DNA from: JACKHO01 sp041398745 | Lineage (GTDB): Bacteria; Planctomycetota; Planctomycetia; Planctomycetales; Planctomycetaceae | Reading direction: 5' to 3' | Length of the DNA stretch: 31,473 nucleotides | NCBI GenBank assembly: GCA_041398745.1 | Contig: JAWKUB010000017.1 | Coordinates: forward strand, 1 to 31,473 | Part shown: piece after piece, positions 4,671 to 12,807 of the stretch | How the letters are laid out: each line of letters opens with the position of its first letter | Numbering within the stretch: position 1 is the stretch's first letter | Position numbers and translations under genes: made by a program | The notes under the pieces: generated by a model | Database searches by the model: none | What the model saw: only the letters and a program-made list of their open reading frames with translations | Told to the model about the DNA's origin: nothing

Positions 4671-6116
4671 CTATCCGGCCTGAAATAGTTCTAACGGTGT
4701 CCTGTTCTCTGGGACCAGCATTCGGCCTTCGAGCCGAAACCCTCCGAACAGGGCTGACAAAGCAAGCTGTCTGGCTCGCCGCTCCATCTGCAACCACTCG
4801 TTTGTCAGGACATTGAAGACCCCATCAGCTAGGCCGCAGACGGACTCAACAATCTGTCCGATCCGCTCTTGCCGTGCCATCTGCGCTCGGAGTCTCCGTT
4901 CCCTCTCGTCGAATTCGGACTGCTGCTGGTCGAACAGTGCATCTGAGATCGATCCTGACAAGTTTCGACTCAAAAGCTTCTGGCGCTGCGTCTCCAGCAG
5001 TGACAAGAGGCGCTTCGACTCAGAGACCTGAACCTTCTCGTCCTCGAACCGGGTTTCCAGAATGGACCGGGCCACCATCTGGACAAGATTTCGGCTCTCA
5101 TCCGACAAGTCGCCCACTGAGTCGAACATTTCCTGCAACTGCCGGTCGAGTTCCCGCTCGGTGAGCCGCACTTGTGGGTGTCCTGCTGTGCGATACCGAG
5201 AGCATCGATAGTAGATGTAGGGCTTGAGACCCTTCTTCGTCTCCTTGAACTTCTCTTCGCCGCTCACGATGTGCCCGCAGTGACCGCACCGGATCAGGCG
5301 ACTGCCGTAGACCAGTTCGTGCGAGCGGTAGGTCTGCTCGTTGAACGAGACACGAACCTGATCCCACGTCAGTTGATCGACGAGTGGCTCATGCTGGCCG
5401 GGATGCCACGCTCCTCGGAAGAAGATGTATCCAAGATACGACTTGTCGTGGAGCATCGAACCGATCTTTGACTCGGAAAACTTTGGCTTCGATTCCGAGT
5501 AGAACAACCCGTCCTCAAACAACTTCTCCACAATCTCCGTGATCGTGTAGTTCTGATTGGCACGGAGATCGAAGATGCGACGGACCTTGTTTTCGTTCTG
5601 CGGATGCGTCTCGACGTAGCTCCGCTTATCGATGCGACGATTGCGGTAGCCGAATGGAGGAGTTGACGGAAACCACCCCTCAGCTACTCGGCGTGCGATC
5701 CCATCCCTGACATCAAGCGACTGCTGTTCAGTCTGGAAGGCAGCGACCGTCGCCAGAGTCCGCCGCACCATTCTGCCGGTCGGCGTGTTCTGGACTGGCT
5801 GTGTGATGGCGATGAAGGGGAGTCCGTACTGTGCCTCAATCTCCTCCAGCAGCAAGAAGTCTTTGAGGTTTCTTGCGGCTCGGTCGATCTTGTAGAAAAG
5901 GATGCCATCCAGTTCGTGAGCGTGCTTCTTGGCGTAGGCGATCATCTCACGAAACTGATTCCGTTCCTCGGCTTTGGTCCCGGTTTCTGCCACCTTGAAC
6001 GTTCTCTGAAGGACAGCCTTCTCACGCCGTGCGAAATCCTCAAAGGCATCCAGTTGAACGTCCAGTGAGAAGCCCTCGTCCTTCTGCTCACGACTGCTCA
6101 CCCTCGCCCACGCCAT
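4671..6116 (-). CDS. large serine recombinase (site-specific integrase)
   Basis: This 481-residue protein has the full serine integrase layout. The N-terminal resolvase catalytic domain (about 1-145) has ARVSSREQ with Ser7 as likely nucleophile and YKIDRAARNLKD. The recombinase DNA-binding domain (about 150-265) includes PPFGYRNRRID and SYLGYIFFRG. A zinc ribbon follows (CGHCG near 280, YYRCS near 315), then a coiled coil (about 350-420) and a C-terminal tail. Such enzymes cut attachment sites through a 5'-phosphoserine link and strand exchange, driving integration or excision. The ATG at 6116 overlaps the end of the small ORF 6088-6306 by 29 nt, suggesting translational coupling. It presumably moved the tRNA array/recombinase module or another element. 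No attB/attP pair is recognisable here. Confidence 0.93.
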   Translation of the reverse strand: MAWARVSSREQKDEGFSLDVQLDAFEDFARREKAVLQRTFKVAETGTKAEERNQFREMIAYAKKHAHELDGILFYKIDRAARNLKDFLLLEEIEAQYGLPFIAITQPVQNTPTGRMVRRTLATVAAFQTEQQSLDVRDGIARRVAEGWFPSTPPFGYRNRRIDKRSYVETHPQNENKVRRIFDLRANQNYTITEIVEKLFEDGLFYSESKPKFSESKIGSMLHDKSYLGYIFFRGAWHPGQHEPLVDQLTWDQVRVSFNEQTYRSHELVYGSRLIRCGHCGHIVSGEEKFKETKKGLKPYIYYRCSRYRTAGHPQVRLTERELDRQLQEMFDSVGDLSDESRNLVQMVARSILETRFEDEKVQVSESKRLLSLLETQRQKLLSRNLSGSISDALFDQQQSEFDERERRLRAQMARQERIGQIVESVCGLADGVFNVLTNEWLQMERRARQLALSALFGGFRLEGRMLVPENRTPLELFQAG

Positions 6117-6306
6117 GTACTTTTTCCTTTTTATCGTCGATCTCCAGCTTCAACAAACCAGTTGCTTCGAGTAGCTGGCTCAAAGACAGCAAGACCTGCA
6201 CGGCCTGTTCTTCACCGAATGGCTCGGAACTTTTGGGTCGAAAGTTGTGAATCGCCTGCTCGACGAGTTCGTCGGTCATCCATCGAGGACGTTCATCGCT
6301 GTTCAT
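6088..6306 (-). CDS. small protein coupled to serine recombinase
   Basis: This 72-residue acidic/basic mixed protein starts MNSDERPRW from the ATG at 6306 and ends inside the recombinase gene (29-nt overlap, different frame). It has no cysteines or membrane segment; the sequence is predicted helical (leucine-rich LLSLSQLLEATGLLKLE). I do not recognise it. Its position suggests an accessory or directionality factor, or a co-regulated partner, of the recombinase; this is inference. Two palindromes lie just upstream at 6357-6426. Confidence 0.6.
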   Translation of the reverse strand: MNSDERPRWMTDELVEQAIHNFRPKSSEPFGEEQAVQVLLSLSQLLEATGLLKLEIDDKKEKVHGVGEGEQS

Positions 6307-6356
6307 GTCGTCATTCTGCCGTTGGATCGGTAAAATGAGTTGTCTGTTGAGCCAAC

Positions 6357-6374
6357 GGGAAACACCGTGTTCCC
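6357..6374. promoter_or_regulatory. inverted repeat, possible operator
   Basis: GGGAAACAC and GTGTTCCC form an inverted repeat with one unpaired A. It lies 51 nt upstream of the small recombinase-linked ORF and next to a stronger palindrome cluster, in the divergent intergenic region 6307-6500. Confidence 0.4.
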
Positions 6375-6397
6375 CTGTATGCTGAAGGGCGAACTGG

Positions 6398-6426
6398 CAA
6401 TTCGACAGCCGAATTGGGAATTCGGC
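6398..6426. promoter_or_regulatory. overlapping palindromes in divergent promoter region
   Basis: CAATTCG (6398-6404) is inverted-repeated as CGAATTG (6410-6416), and GCCGAATT (6408-6415) is perfectly inverted as AATTCGGC (6419-6426). The two palindromes share the middle arm, so they are mutually exclusive as hairpins. This fits a repressor operator between the leftward recombinase unit and the rightward gene at 6501. Confidence 0.5.
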
Positions 6427-6500
6427 GAAATACACGGTTGTTTCCCTTCTCCTTTGAATAGGCGATTTGAAGTCGAAAGTTGGATCGAGGACGGTTGCGA

Positions 6501-7844
6501 ATGTTTTCACTGAGTCCGGCAGGACGACAAAACTTGGAGGCGATCTGCGTCGAGCTTGAGCGAGCCGCACGGCAGCATCCACCGCTGTATCACCAGCAGC
6601 TAAAACCGTGGTCGGCGAATGGTGAAGTTCGAATTACCGAACAACAGTGGGTGGCATTTATTGAGAATGAGGGAAATGGCCTGTCAGAAGAAGTATGGTG
6701 TGACTGGCATGGCCCGTTTGACGACTACCTCGGAATCTGGTTCGGCAGTCCTGACGGGATCGATGAGTTTTGTGATCTCATTGAGTCCGTAGCGATGGTT
6801 CTTCGCCGAGAAGATTTCTCAAACATCGACCCACTTGATCTTCGGGTCGAATTTGAATCACTTCATGAGTGGCTCTCAACCCTTCACCAATGGGCCATGA
6901 AGTTTTCATTGCCTCTACTCAGAGGATTCGGTGAAGTGTGGAATGGCGAGGCCAGCGATGCCGACGAGTATATTCGACTAATCCACTCATGGGGTGGAAT
7001 CGGAGCCGTGTCGTATCCGTTGCATCCACTCGTTTTCAATCTTCAGTACAATGTCTACTCGTCAACGCTTGCTGCAATTCGGGCAATCTTGACACCTGAG
7101 TTCGTCACTGCCACAAATGAAGCGTGGCCTCTTTCAGATGTGGCGAATTCACCAAGGTACAGTGCCGGTGCGAATTCGAGTTTTGCCAACGTTGAAGTGG
7201 ATAACAGAGGCGGTGAATCCCATGCTCACCGCATTCTCGAAACGACTTCTAACTGGTGCATTATTCCCGCAGGGTCAGAGACGATAATCACTCCGAAGAA
7301 AAATGCAGGACTTCAACGACTTGCCATAATGATCGAGCATCCTTCGAAGGAATTTTCCCCGCAAGAGCTATACCCCTACGGTCAGAGACGAGTGACTACG
7401 CTGGGACGAGCAGCGTCGAGGACAAGATCGGCTCTAGTTGAAGACTGGAGAGGGCAGATGCACCGAAGTCAGGAACAAGACGATCCAGACCAACGGAGGG
7501 AGGCAGAAGTCCAGTATAGGGCGATTAGGGAGGAATTGGATATTGCCAAGCAGAATGGTGATGAGGCCGCAGCGATACGACTGAACGGCGAACTTGCCGC
7601 TCTCTTGGAGTCATTCAACATCGGCGATGACGGGAAAGTGAGACCCCAACGTTCGTTCCGTGATCCTGAACACAAGCGAGTTCAAGATACCGTAGCGACG
7701 ACAATCAGAGACACTGTGAAGGAACTGAGGAATAATGGCCTGTCACAGATTGCTAATGAACTGGAGCAGCAACTCGATTTGAAGCGACTAGCGTTCGATC
7801 CCAAGGATGACCAGACGCAGTGGACGGTTGTGCGAATACAATAA
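6501..7844 (+). CDS. unrecognised 447-residue protein
   Basis: I chose the ATG at 6501 over an upstream TTG at 6480 because GAGG lies about 10 nt upstream. The protein is soluble, with no signal peptide or membrane span. The first 250 residues are rich in Trp and acidic residues (for example WCDWHGPFDDYLGIW), suggesting a globular domain. The C-terminal third (from about 300) is charged and helical, likely coiled coil (RREAEVQYRAIREELDIAKQ), ending with a short ordered tail. I do not recognise a family. It is divergent from the recombinase unit and AT-richer than flanking genes, so it may be cargo of the mobile module. Confidence 0.8.
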   Translation: MFSLSPAGRQNLEAICVELERAARQHPPLYHQQLKPWSANGEVRITEQQWVAFIENEGNGLSEEVWCDWHGPFDDYLGIWFGSPDGIDEFCDLIESVAMVLRREDFSNIDPLDLRVEFESLHEWLSTLHQWAMKFSLPLLRGFGEVWNGEASDADEYIRLIHSWGGIGAVSYPLHPLVFNLQYNVYSSTLAAIRAILTPEFVTATNEAWPLSDVANSPRYSAGANSSFANVEVDNRGGESHAHRILETTSNWCIIPAGSETIITPKKNAGLQRLAIMIEHPSKEFSPQELYPYGQRRVTTLGRAASRTRSALVEDWRGQMHRSQEQDDPDQRREAEVQYRAIREELDIAKQNGDEAAAIRLNGELAALLESFNIGDDGKVRPQRSFRDPEHKRVQDTVATTIRDTVKELRNNGLSQIANELEQQLDLKRLAFDPKDDQTQWTVVRIQ

Positions 7845-7886
7845 ATCCCTGAGAAGAACTGGCCCCTGCTGCTGCCGCCAATTTGA

Positions 7887-8039
7887 ACCTCAAACTGGGA
7901 GTCGCAAACGTCCAAAAGCAGCGCCGACCAGCCGTGCTGGAACTGCGGTGTCGAATGGTTGTTCCCGAACTCCCACGCTCCCGTGGCCGACGAGTTTGCG
8001 ATCTGCGGCCACTGTGGGAACATCCCTCTGTGGGGTTAG
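7887..8039 (+). pseudogene. zinc-ribbon fragment without a start codon
   Basis: The frame following TGA at 7884 encodes about 50 residues with a clear treble-clef or zinc-ribbon signature: CWNCGVEW, 20 residues, then CGHCGNIPLWG and a TAG stop. No ATG, GTG or TTG precedes the first cysteine pair. It is in frame with the upstream gene (6501-7844) after two stop codons, so it may be a gene remnant or a former C-terminal extension. Confidence 0.4.
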
Positions 8040-8050
8040 GCAACTGCTAA

Positions 8051-9727
8051 TCAGGGTTCGGGCACTCGCTCTCGCCGACCGTGATTGCCCTTACCGCTCA
8101 GATCGTCGATGGCATCACCGGATGACTGTTCGAAGTCGTAAACAAGAACCGCCGTGGAGTCTGGCGCAAGTTCGACTTTGGGGTCAAAAGTGTCTGTGTA
8201 TCGCTCGCCGTCCGAGATTCGCACGCTCCGAATGTTCCCCTTGAAGAACATGTCTTGATGCTGCTCCCCGACGTTTCCGATGACGAAGGGCGTCGTATGC
8301 TGCGGGACTTCCGTGGGTGGACCAGAACTCACAAGTTCGCCGCTGATGTAGAGCCGTGTTTCGGATGATCCGAAGACGACGGCCAGATGTGTCCATTCAC
8401 CTGCGGGCAGAGTCCGGTCGCCCACTCGGAACCCTCCTCGGATGGTCTCCACGTTGGGGCGGTTGTTCTCGGTGCCGAATCCAATGCCGAAGAAGTTGGG
8501 AACGTCGCTCCCGATGACGTACTGCGTGGATGGATCGCCAGTGAAAGCGACCCAAGCTTCGAGTGTGCAGGGAGCAAAGCTGTGAAGAGGTGTAATGATT
8601 CTCGTTTGGCCATCGAAGTTCATACCTTCAAGATGGGCTGTCGAGATCGTGATTGCTGTGGGATTGCTAGACCAATCTTTGAGGACCACGACAGCAACCA
8701 ATATGGTAGCCAGTATCAGCACCACCAGCAGCATCCATCTCATGGGCCTGCGTGATCGTCCCACCGTGCGAAGTTCGAGAGCAAGCTGCTGTGCCGTCTC
8801 GTAGCGCTCTTCCGGGGCCTTTGCCAAGCACTTGAAAACGACGGCTTCCAACGCAGGCGAGATGTCCGAGTTGATCCCTCTCGGTGGAAGCGGAACATGA
8901 GTTCTGATTTGGTCGCTCAACTTCGCCGGTGACGGATCGTCGAAAGGCAACTTGCCAGTGAGTAGCTCATACAACACAACGCCGAGCGACCAGATGTCGG
9001 TGCGGGGATCGGCCTTCGCCGATTCGTCTCCCAGTTGCTCAGGGGCCATGTAGGGCAAGGTTCCGGCGACTTGAGCTTGAGCTTCACCAGTTGCCGTGGC
9101 GATGCCGAAGTCCGTCAGTAACGGTCGGCCCTGCTGATCGATCAGAATGTTCGCAGGCTTAATATCCCGATGGACGAAGCCCTGTTCGTGGGCAGCATGA
9201 AGGCTTTCGGCGATCTCTGCGATGAGGCCAGTAGCTTGAACTGGTGTGAACGGCCCGGCTTCGCACAGCGTCGTACCAGCCACAAAGTCGCTGATGATGA
9301 ATGGCTCGCCATCGTGTTGGCCCACGTCGTAGACCGTGACGATGCCGGGATGTCGCAGCCGGGCCACCTTGCGAGCTTCATCGAGCAAATTGGTCGTGTT
9401 CAGCCTCCGGTCGTTTGGCAGCTTGATGGCCACGGGGCGCTGAAGCTCGGGATCGAAGCCCCGGTAGACCTTCCCGTGACCGCCTTCGCCGATGAGTTCA
9501 TCGATCCGATACCGACCGGCCAGCGTGGTTCCAACTTTTGGATCAGGTTCATCGGATCGTGGCCGGGTCATCCAGTCCATGCGTTGAAGAGCGGCGATCC
9601 GTTTCTGCATGGGTTCGATCAGTTCAGGACAATCAGCGCAGAGAGTCTCAGCGGCAAGGTCTTCCCCTCGCTCTTGGGCTTCTTCCCATCGGAGAAGCAG
9701 GTCGCTGATCCTGTCGTCGTCCTTCAC
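8051..9727 (-). CDS. membrane Ser/Thr protein kinase with LamG-like sensor domain
   Basis: This 558-residue protein has an acidic N-terminal leader (1-70) and a eukaryotic-type kinase domain (about 74-325). The kinase has the glycine loop GEGGHGKVYRGF, K102 in VAIKL, the catalytic HRDIKPANI (D188), DFG at 206-208 and an MAPEQ activation end. One membrane span follows at about 331-350, then an extracytoplasmic concanavalin/LamG-like domain (about 380-545; LEAWVAF, RLYISGEL, NIRSVRISD). It would phosphorylate cytoplasmic proteins in response to an outside ligand. The start is GTG; its GTGA overlaps the stop of the ECF sigma gene, so the pair is translationally coupled. Kinase-ECF pairs are a known planctomycete arrangement in which phosphorylation may activate the sigma factor. 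Confidence 0.93.
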   Translation of the reverse strand: MKDDDRISDLLLRWEEAQERGEDLAAETLCADCPELIEPMQKRIAALQRMDWMTRPRSDEPDPKVGTTLAGRYRIDELIGEGGHGKVYRGFDPELQRPVAIKLPNDRRLNTTNLLDEARKVARLRHPGIVTVYDVGQHDGEPFIISDFVAGTTLCEAGPFTPVQATGLIAEIAESLHAAHEQGFVHRDIKPANILIDQQGRPLLTDFGIATATGEAQAQVAGTLPYMAPEQLGDESAKADPRTDIWSLGVVLYELLTGKLPFDDPSPAKLSDQIRTHVPLPPRGINSDISPALEAVVFKCLAKAPEERYETAQQLALELRTVGRSRRPMRWMLLVVLILATILVAVVVLKDWSSNPTAITISTAHLEGMNFDGQTRIITPLHSFAPCTLEAWVAFTGDPSTQYVIGSDVPNFFGIGFGTENNRPNVETIRGGFRVGDRTLPAGEWTHLAVVFGSSETRLYISGELVSSGPPTEVPQHTTPFVIGNVGEQHQDMFFKGNIRSVRISDGERYTDTFDPKVELAPDSTAVLVYDFEQSSGDAIDDLSGKGNHGRRERVPEP

Positions 9728-10311
9728 TGAAATGCCTCTCCGTCCAAAGTCTCACTCAGTCGAATCCGAGCCGACTGCCAGCGCCGTTTCAGGGTCGCCA
9801 GTGAGATTCCCAGCACCTCGGCAGCTTCCGGCTGGGTCATCTCCTCGTACCAGAGCAGATTGACTACCTCTCGTTCGGGTTCGGGTAACGCCTCGACCTG
9901 TTCGTGAAACTTCACCCACGCCTCAACAGTCTCGGGTTCTGCGTCGTCGGCCTTGTTCTCCGTGGCGATGCCGCAATCGGTGTGATGGTTGGCTGCGATC
10001 CCTTCTGCCCCGAAGTGCTTCCGAGCAAGGTCTATCAGTTCTCGTCGGATGTGCGTCGTCGCCAGCCCGTAGAACTGTCGGGCCGACTCGGGACGCACTT
10101 CGGCCAACGACCGATGCAGTCGCATCAGCGAGTTTTGCAGCACATCGTCGGTTTCGGCCCATCTCCCTACACGTTGGTTCGTTCGCATCATTCGGCTTGC
10201 CAGTGATCGGAGTCGTTCGCAAGTGTGGCGCAAGGCTGCTTCCCACGCCGAGTCGTTCCCTCTCGTGGCAAGGTCAATCAAATTCTGGAGTTGTGTCGTG
10301 TGGCCAGACAT
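9724..10311 (-). CDS. ECF-type RNA polymerase sigma factor
   Basis: This 195-residue sigma-70 family protein of extracytoplasmic-function size has region 2 around DDVLQNSLMRLHRSL, which contacts the -10 element and core polymerase. Region 4 (LPEPEREVVNLLWYEEMTQ followed by a helix-turn-helix ending LKRRWQSARIRL) binds the -35 element. No anti-sigma gene is adjacent. Instead the next gene is a Ser/Thr kinase sharing a 4-nt overlap, so control by phosphorylation is likely (inference from known STPK-linked ECF groups). The ATG at 10311 has no strong ribosome binding site. Confidence 0.92.
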   Translation of the reverse strand: MSGHTTQLQNLIDLATRGNDSAWEAALRHTCERLRSLASRMMRTNQRVGRWAETDDVLQNSLMRLHRSLAEVRPESARQFYGLATTHIRRELIDLARKHFGAEGIAANHHTDCGIATENKADDAEPETVEAWVKFHEQVEALPEPEREVVNLLWYEEMTQPEAAEVLGISLATLKRRWQSARIRLSETLDGEAFQ

Positions 10312-10386
10312 GTCGCCATTCTAACGGCACTGGCAAGCCAATCGAACTCGTCCACCATGTAGATGAGCGAGAGACCCTCTCAAAGA

Positions 10387-10406
10387 GGCTCAGACTTTTT
10401 TGAGCC
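10387..10406. terminator. stem-loop in the divergent intergenic region
   Basis: GGCTCA and TGAGCC (6 bp) flank a T-rich loop, in the region between the ECF gene (leftward) and the gene at 10494 (rightward). It has no U-tail after the stem, so a terminator role is doubtful; it could be an operator or attenuator. Confidence 0.25.
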
Positions 10407-10438
10407 GGTTCGAAAGCCATTCTCGCTCAGTCTCCTGT

Positions 10439-10451
10439 TAGGCACCTGCTA
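10439..10451. repeat. 13-bp direct repeat, left copy
   Basis: TAGGCACCTGCTA is repeated exactly at 13637-13649. The two copies bracket the coiled-coil/GYF gene module. Confidence 0.6.
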
Positions 10452-10493
10452 CGAGAACTTCACTCTGCCACACAAGTTCAGGAGATCAACAAC

Positions 10494-11348
10494 ATGGAAC
10501 TTTCTCGTTCGGCAGGCGGATTCAACCATCCGCCCGACAGACAAGCCGAAGCCCTGCGTGAAATCGCACGCCAGCAGGCCAACGCCAACACTTGGAACAT
10601 GATCCAGACTGGCGTGATGGCAGCACAACTCGCTGCTCAGTCGGCCATTCACGATCAGATGGAGGAGGTGAAGCGGCAAAACGAAAACGCACTCGCCATC
10701 CAGCAGGAACTACTGAATCGAGAGCAACTCCAGCAGTACCTCGAAGAGTTCATCTTCCAGACCGAGAAACTCGTCGCCGACTTCTCACTGAAGTCTGACG
10801 TGCCAGCCTCTACTCGCTACTTCCTCCTTCAGAGTGTGCTGGTACAGGTCGAGCAGGACGGCATCGACACGGCCACGATCCGGGGCCGGGACAACAAGAC
10901 AGCGTTCGAACGAGCAATGGCGAGCGTGAATCGACTCGTCGCCGAACTGCTGAAAGACCCTGAAGTGCAAGACGCTATCAAGTGGGCTGAGAAGGAAGAG
11001 GCGAAACGAGCCGAGAAACGCAGGCGGGTCGAAGCGGACCTGAACCGACTCTATCAACAGCGGGCTTCAACAAAGTCACAGTTGGACCCAGTGTCGTTCG
11101 GCGAGGCACTCCAAAAGATGCCTGAGTGGAGAAAGTCCCAACTACCTGACGGCCTCTGGCCGGTCGTGATCGGCGGTCTCATTCTTTCCACGGTCCTGAT
11201 TGCTCCACTCTTGATTGTGGTTCCTGCAATTCTGTTCGACGCACATCAATACCGACGAATGCTCAACGCCGAGGCGAACGAGCCAATCCACTACCGGCTA
11301 TCCACTCTCGACAACCGGATTGCGGCTCTCGAATCCGAACTCCCTTGA
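10494..11348 (+). CDS. coiled-coil membrane protein, unrecognised
   Basis: This 284-residue protein starts at an ATG preceded by AGGAG. It has a Gln/Asn-rich N-terminus, a long helical segment (about 45-90, QMEEVKRQNENALAIQQELL), a central region with conserved-looking charged residues (RGRDNKTAFERAM), a highly charged coil (about 160-195, EEAKRAEKRRRVEADL) and one strong membrane span near residues 223-249. A short C-terminal coil follows. The fold suggests a membrane-anchored coiled-coil scaffold; no enzyme motif is visible. Its last 90 codons are duplicated at 12450-12720. It appears to be partnered with the downstream GYF-domain gene. Confidence 0.85.
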   Translation: MELSRSAGGFNHPPDRQAEALREIARQQANANTWNMIQTGVMAAQLAAQSAIHDQMEEVKRQNENALAIQQELLNREQLQQYLEEFIFQTEKLVADFSLKSDVPASTRYFLLQSVLVQVEQDGIDTATIRGRDNKTAFERAMASVNRLVAELLKDPEVQDAIKWAEKEEAKRAEKRRRVEADLNRLYQQRASTKSQLDPVSFGEALQKMPEWRKSQLPDGLWPVVIGGLILSTVLIAPLLIVVPAILFDAHQYRRMLNAEANEPIHYRLSTLDNRIAALESELP

Positions 11349-11435
11349 CCTTTCTCTTGGACAAAACACGAAGGACAGACACATGGCAGCGAACTGGCAC
11401 TACGCAAAAGGCGGCGAGAAACACGGACCCATCAC
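11078..11435. repeat. 358-bp direct repeat, left copy
   Basis: The left copy covers the 3' end of the 10494 gene, the spacer and the first codons of a GYF-domain gene. It is about 96-97% identical by eye (about a dozen substitutions, no gaps noticed) to 12450-12807. Its right edge is exactly where the IS remnant begins. Confidence 0.9.
11383..11435 (+). pseudogene. 5' fragment of GYF-domain gene, cut by IS remnant
   Basis: An ATG and about 17 codons (WHYAKGGEKHGPIT) are identical in protein sequence to the start of the intact gene at 12755. The frame is lost at the junction with the IS remnant. Confidence 0.85.
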
Positions 11436-12333
11436 ATGTAGCGAGACTGCTGAGATAATAATGCGTTTCTATCGAGTGTTTCTGGCCGTCGGACCACTCG
11501 TATACGCACAGGCCAATTGTTTTCAGGCCTTTCCAGCGCTGGCTGCCCAGGAAGGCATTCGGAACTTCAAATTGAATGTAAGTGCGTTTCCTGGCGTCCA
11601 TGCCGAGGCTTCTGCGGTTGGTCGACCAGTCGTTCGTGAGCGACATCGGCGAAGTCATTCTCGACGTGTTCTGCGACAAATTCGAGGGCCGCCTGATACA
11701 GCAATCCTGGTTCTTTTTGAGTGAGAGAACGTAGTTCCCTTTGCCGTTCACAATTTGTTCTGCAATGGCGGTTTGAGTTCCCATGGCATCGATCGTAATG
11801 ACCGCACCATCCAGGTCAATCAGTCGCAACAGCTCGGGAATCGCTGTGATTTCATTGGATTTTTCCTCGGTGGGAACCTGAGCCAGCGTAAGCCCCTGCT
11901 CCGAAGCCCATGCGCTGACCAAATGCAAAGGTCCCAAACCATGCCTCGCGTCACGACTCCCTTTGAGGCATTTTCCGTCGATGGCCACGTGTCTTTGTTC
12001 ACCTTCTTTCTTGCCTCCCAGAAGTGCTTCGATCCATGAGACGAAACAACTCTGAAACGCTTCAGGATGAAGACGCACTAGGACCCGGCGAAACACATCG
12101 CGCGAAGGAATACCGTGCGGCAAATCGAGGATGTCCGGAAGAAGGCTCTGCTTCGACTCGGCCCACTTGCGAATCCCCGTGGGACCATCAGCCCCCGCCA
12201 GAACTCCCATCACCGAAATCGAAACAACCGACACCAACGGATGCCTCCGATTCACCGCCGACCTGGGATCTTCCAACTCATTAAAAGCCGTCGTCAACTC
12301 TTCTAACGTCGCCGCCTGATTCCTACTGCGCAC
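11436..12333 (-). pseudogene. ISAs1-family DDE transposase, truncated and frameshifted
   Basis: The N-terminal DUF4372/DDE-like region is clear: DPRSAVNRRHPL, the first catalytic segment VAIDGKCLKGSRD, and ITIDAMGTQTAIAEQI. After KKNQ (near 11715) a one-base loss shifts the frame. The expected continuation (LYQAALEFVAEHVENDF, HERLVDQPQKPRHGR) is present in the neighbouring frame, and a second shift near 11595 restores the original frame (YIQFEVPNAFLGSQRWKGLK). About 90 C-terminal residues, including the last acidic region, are absent. The element is dead. Confidence 0.88.
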
Positions 12334-12449
12334 GCCACTTCCTCCATGTCATCAACCGAATGAACAGGAACGAAGACTTATCAAATCAACACCACGAGCG
12401 CAACCCCACCCAGCCCCCCCTCGTTAACCCAAAGTGCGCGCTGGCCGTG
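11436..12449 (-). mobile_element. ISAs1-family insertion sequence remnant
   Basis: An insertion sequence of about 1 kb is defined by its transposase (12333 leftward) and a 115-bp non-coding end up to the repeat junction at 12449. The end distal to the transposase start is missing: the transposase stops abruptly after HYYLSSL at the junction with host sequence. The terminal inverted repeat pair and a target duplication therefore cannot be seen. It lies exactly between the two 358-bp host repeats. Confidence 0.8.
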
Positions 12450-12720
12450 ACAGTTGGACCCTGTGTCGTTCGGCGAGGCCCTCCAAAAGATGCCCGAGTG
12501 GAGAAAGTCCCAACTGCCTGACGGCCTCTGGCCGGTCGTGATCGGCGGTCTCATTCTCTCCACGGTCCTGATTGCTCCACTCTTGATTGTGGTTCCTGCA
12601 ATTCTGTTCGACGCACATCAATACCGACGAATGCTAAACGCCGAGGCGAACGAGCCAATCCACTACCAGCTATCCACTCTCGACAACCGGATTGCCGCTC
12701 TCGAATCCGAACTCCCTTGA
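12450..12720 (+). pseudogene. 3' fragment of coiled-coil membrane protein gene
   Basis: It encodes the last 90 residues of the 10494-11348 protein (from QLDPVSFGEALQ through the membrane span to ESELP) almost unchanged, but without the N-terminal two thirds. An internal ATG could produce the membrane anchor alone. Confidence 0.85.
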
Positions 12721-12807
12721 TCTTTCTCTCAGACAAAACACAAAGGACAGACACATGGCAGCGAACTGGCACTACGCAAAAGGCGGCGAGAAACACGGAC
12801 CCATCAC
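12450..12807. repeat. 358-bp direct repeat, right copy
   Basis: This is the partner of 11078-11435. It continues without interruption into the complete GYF-domain gene. Confidence 0.9.
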
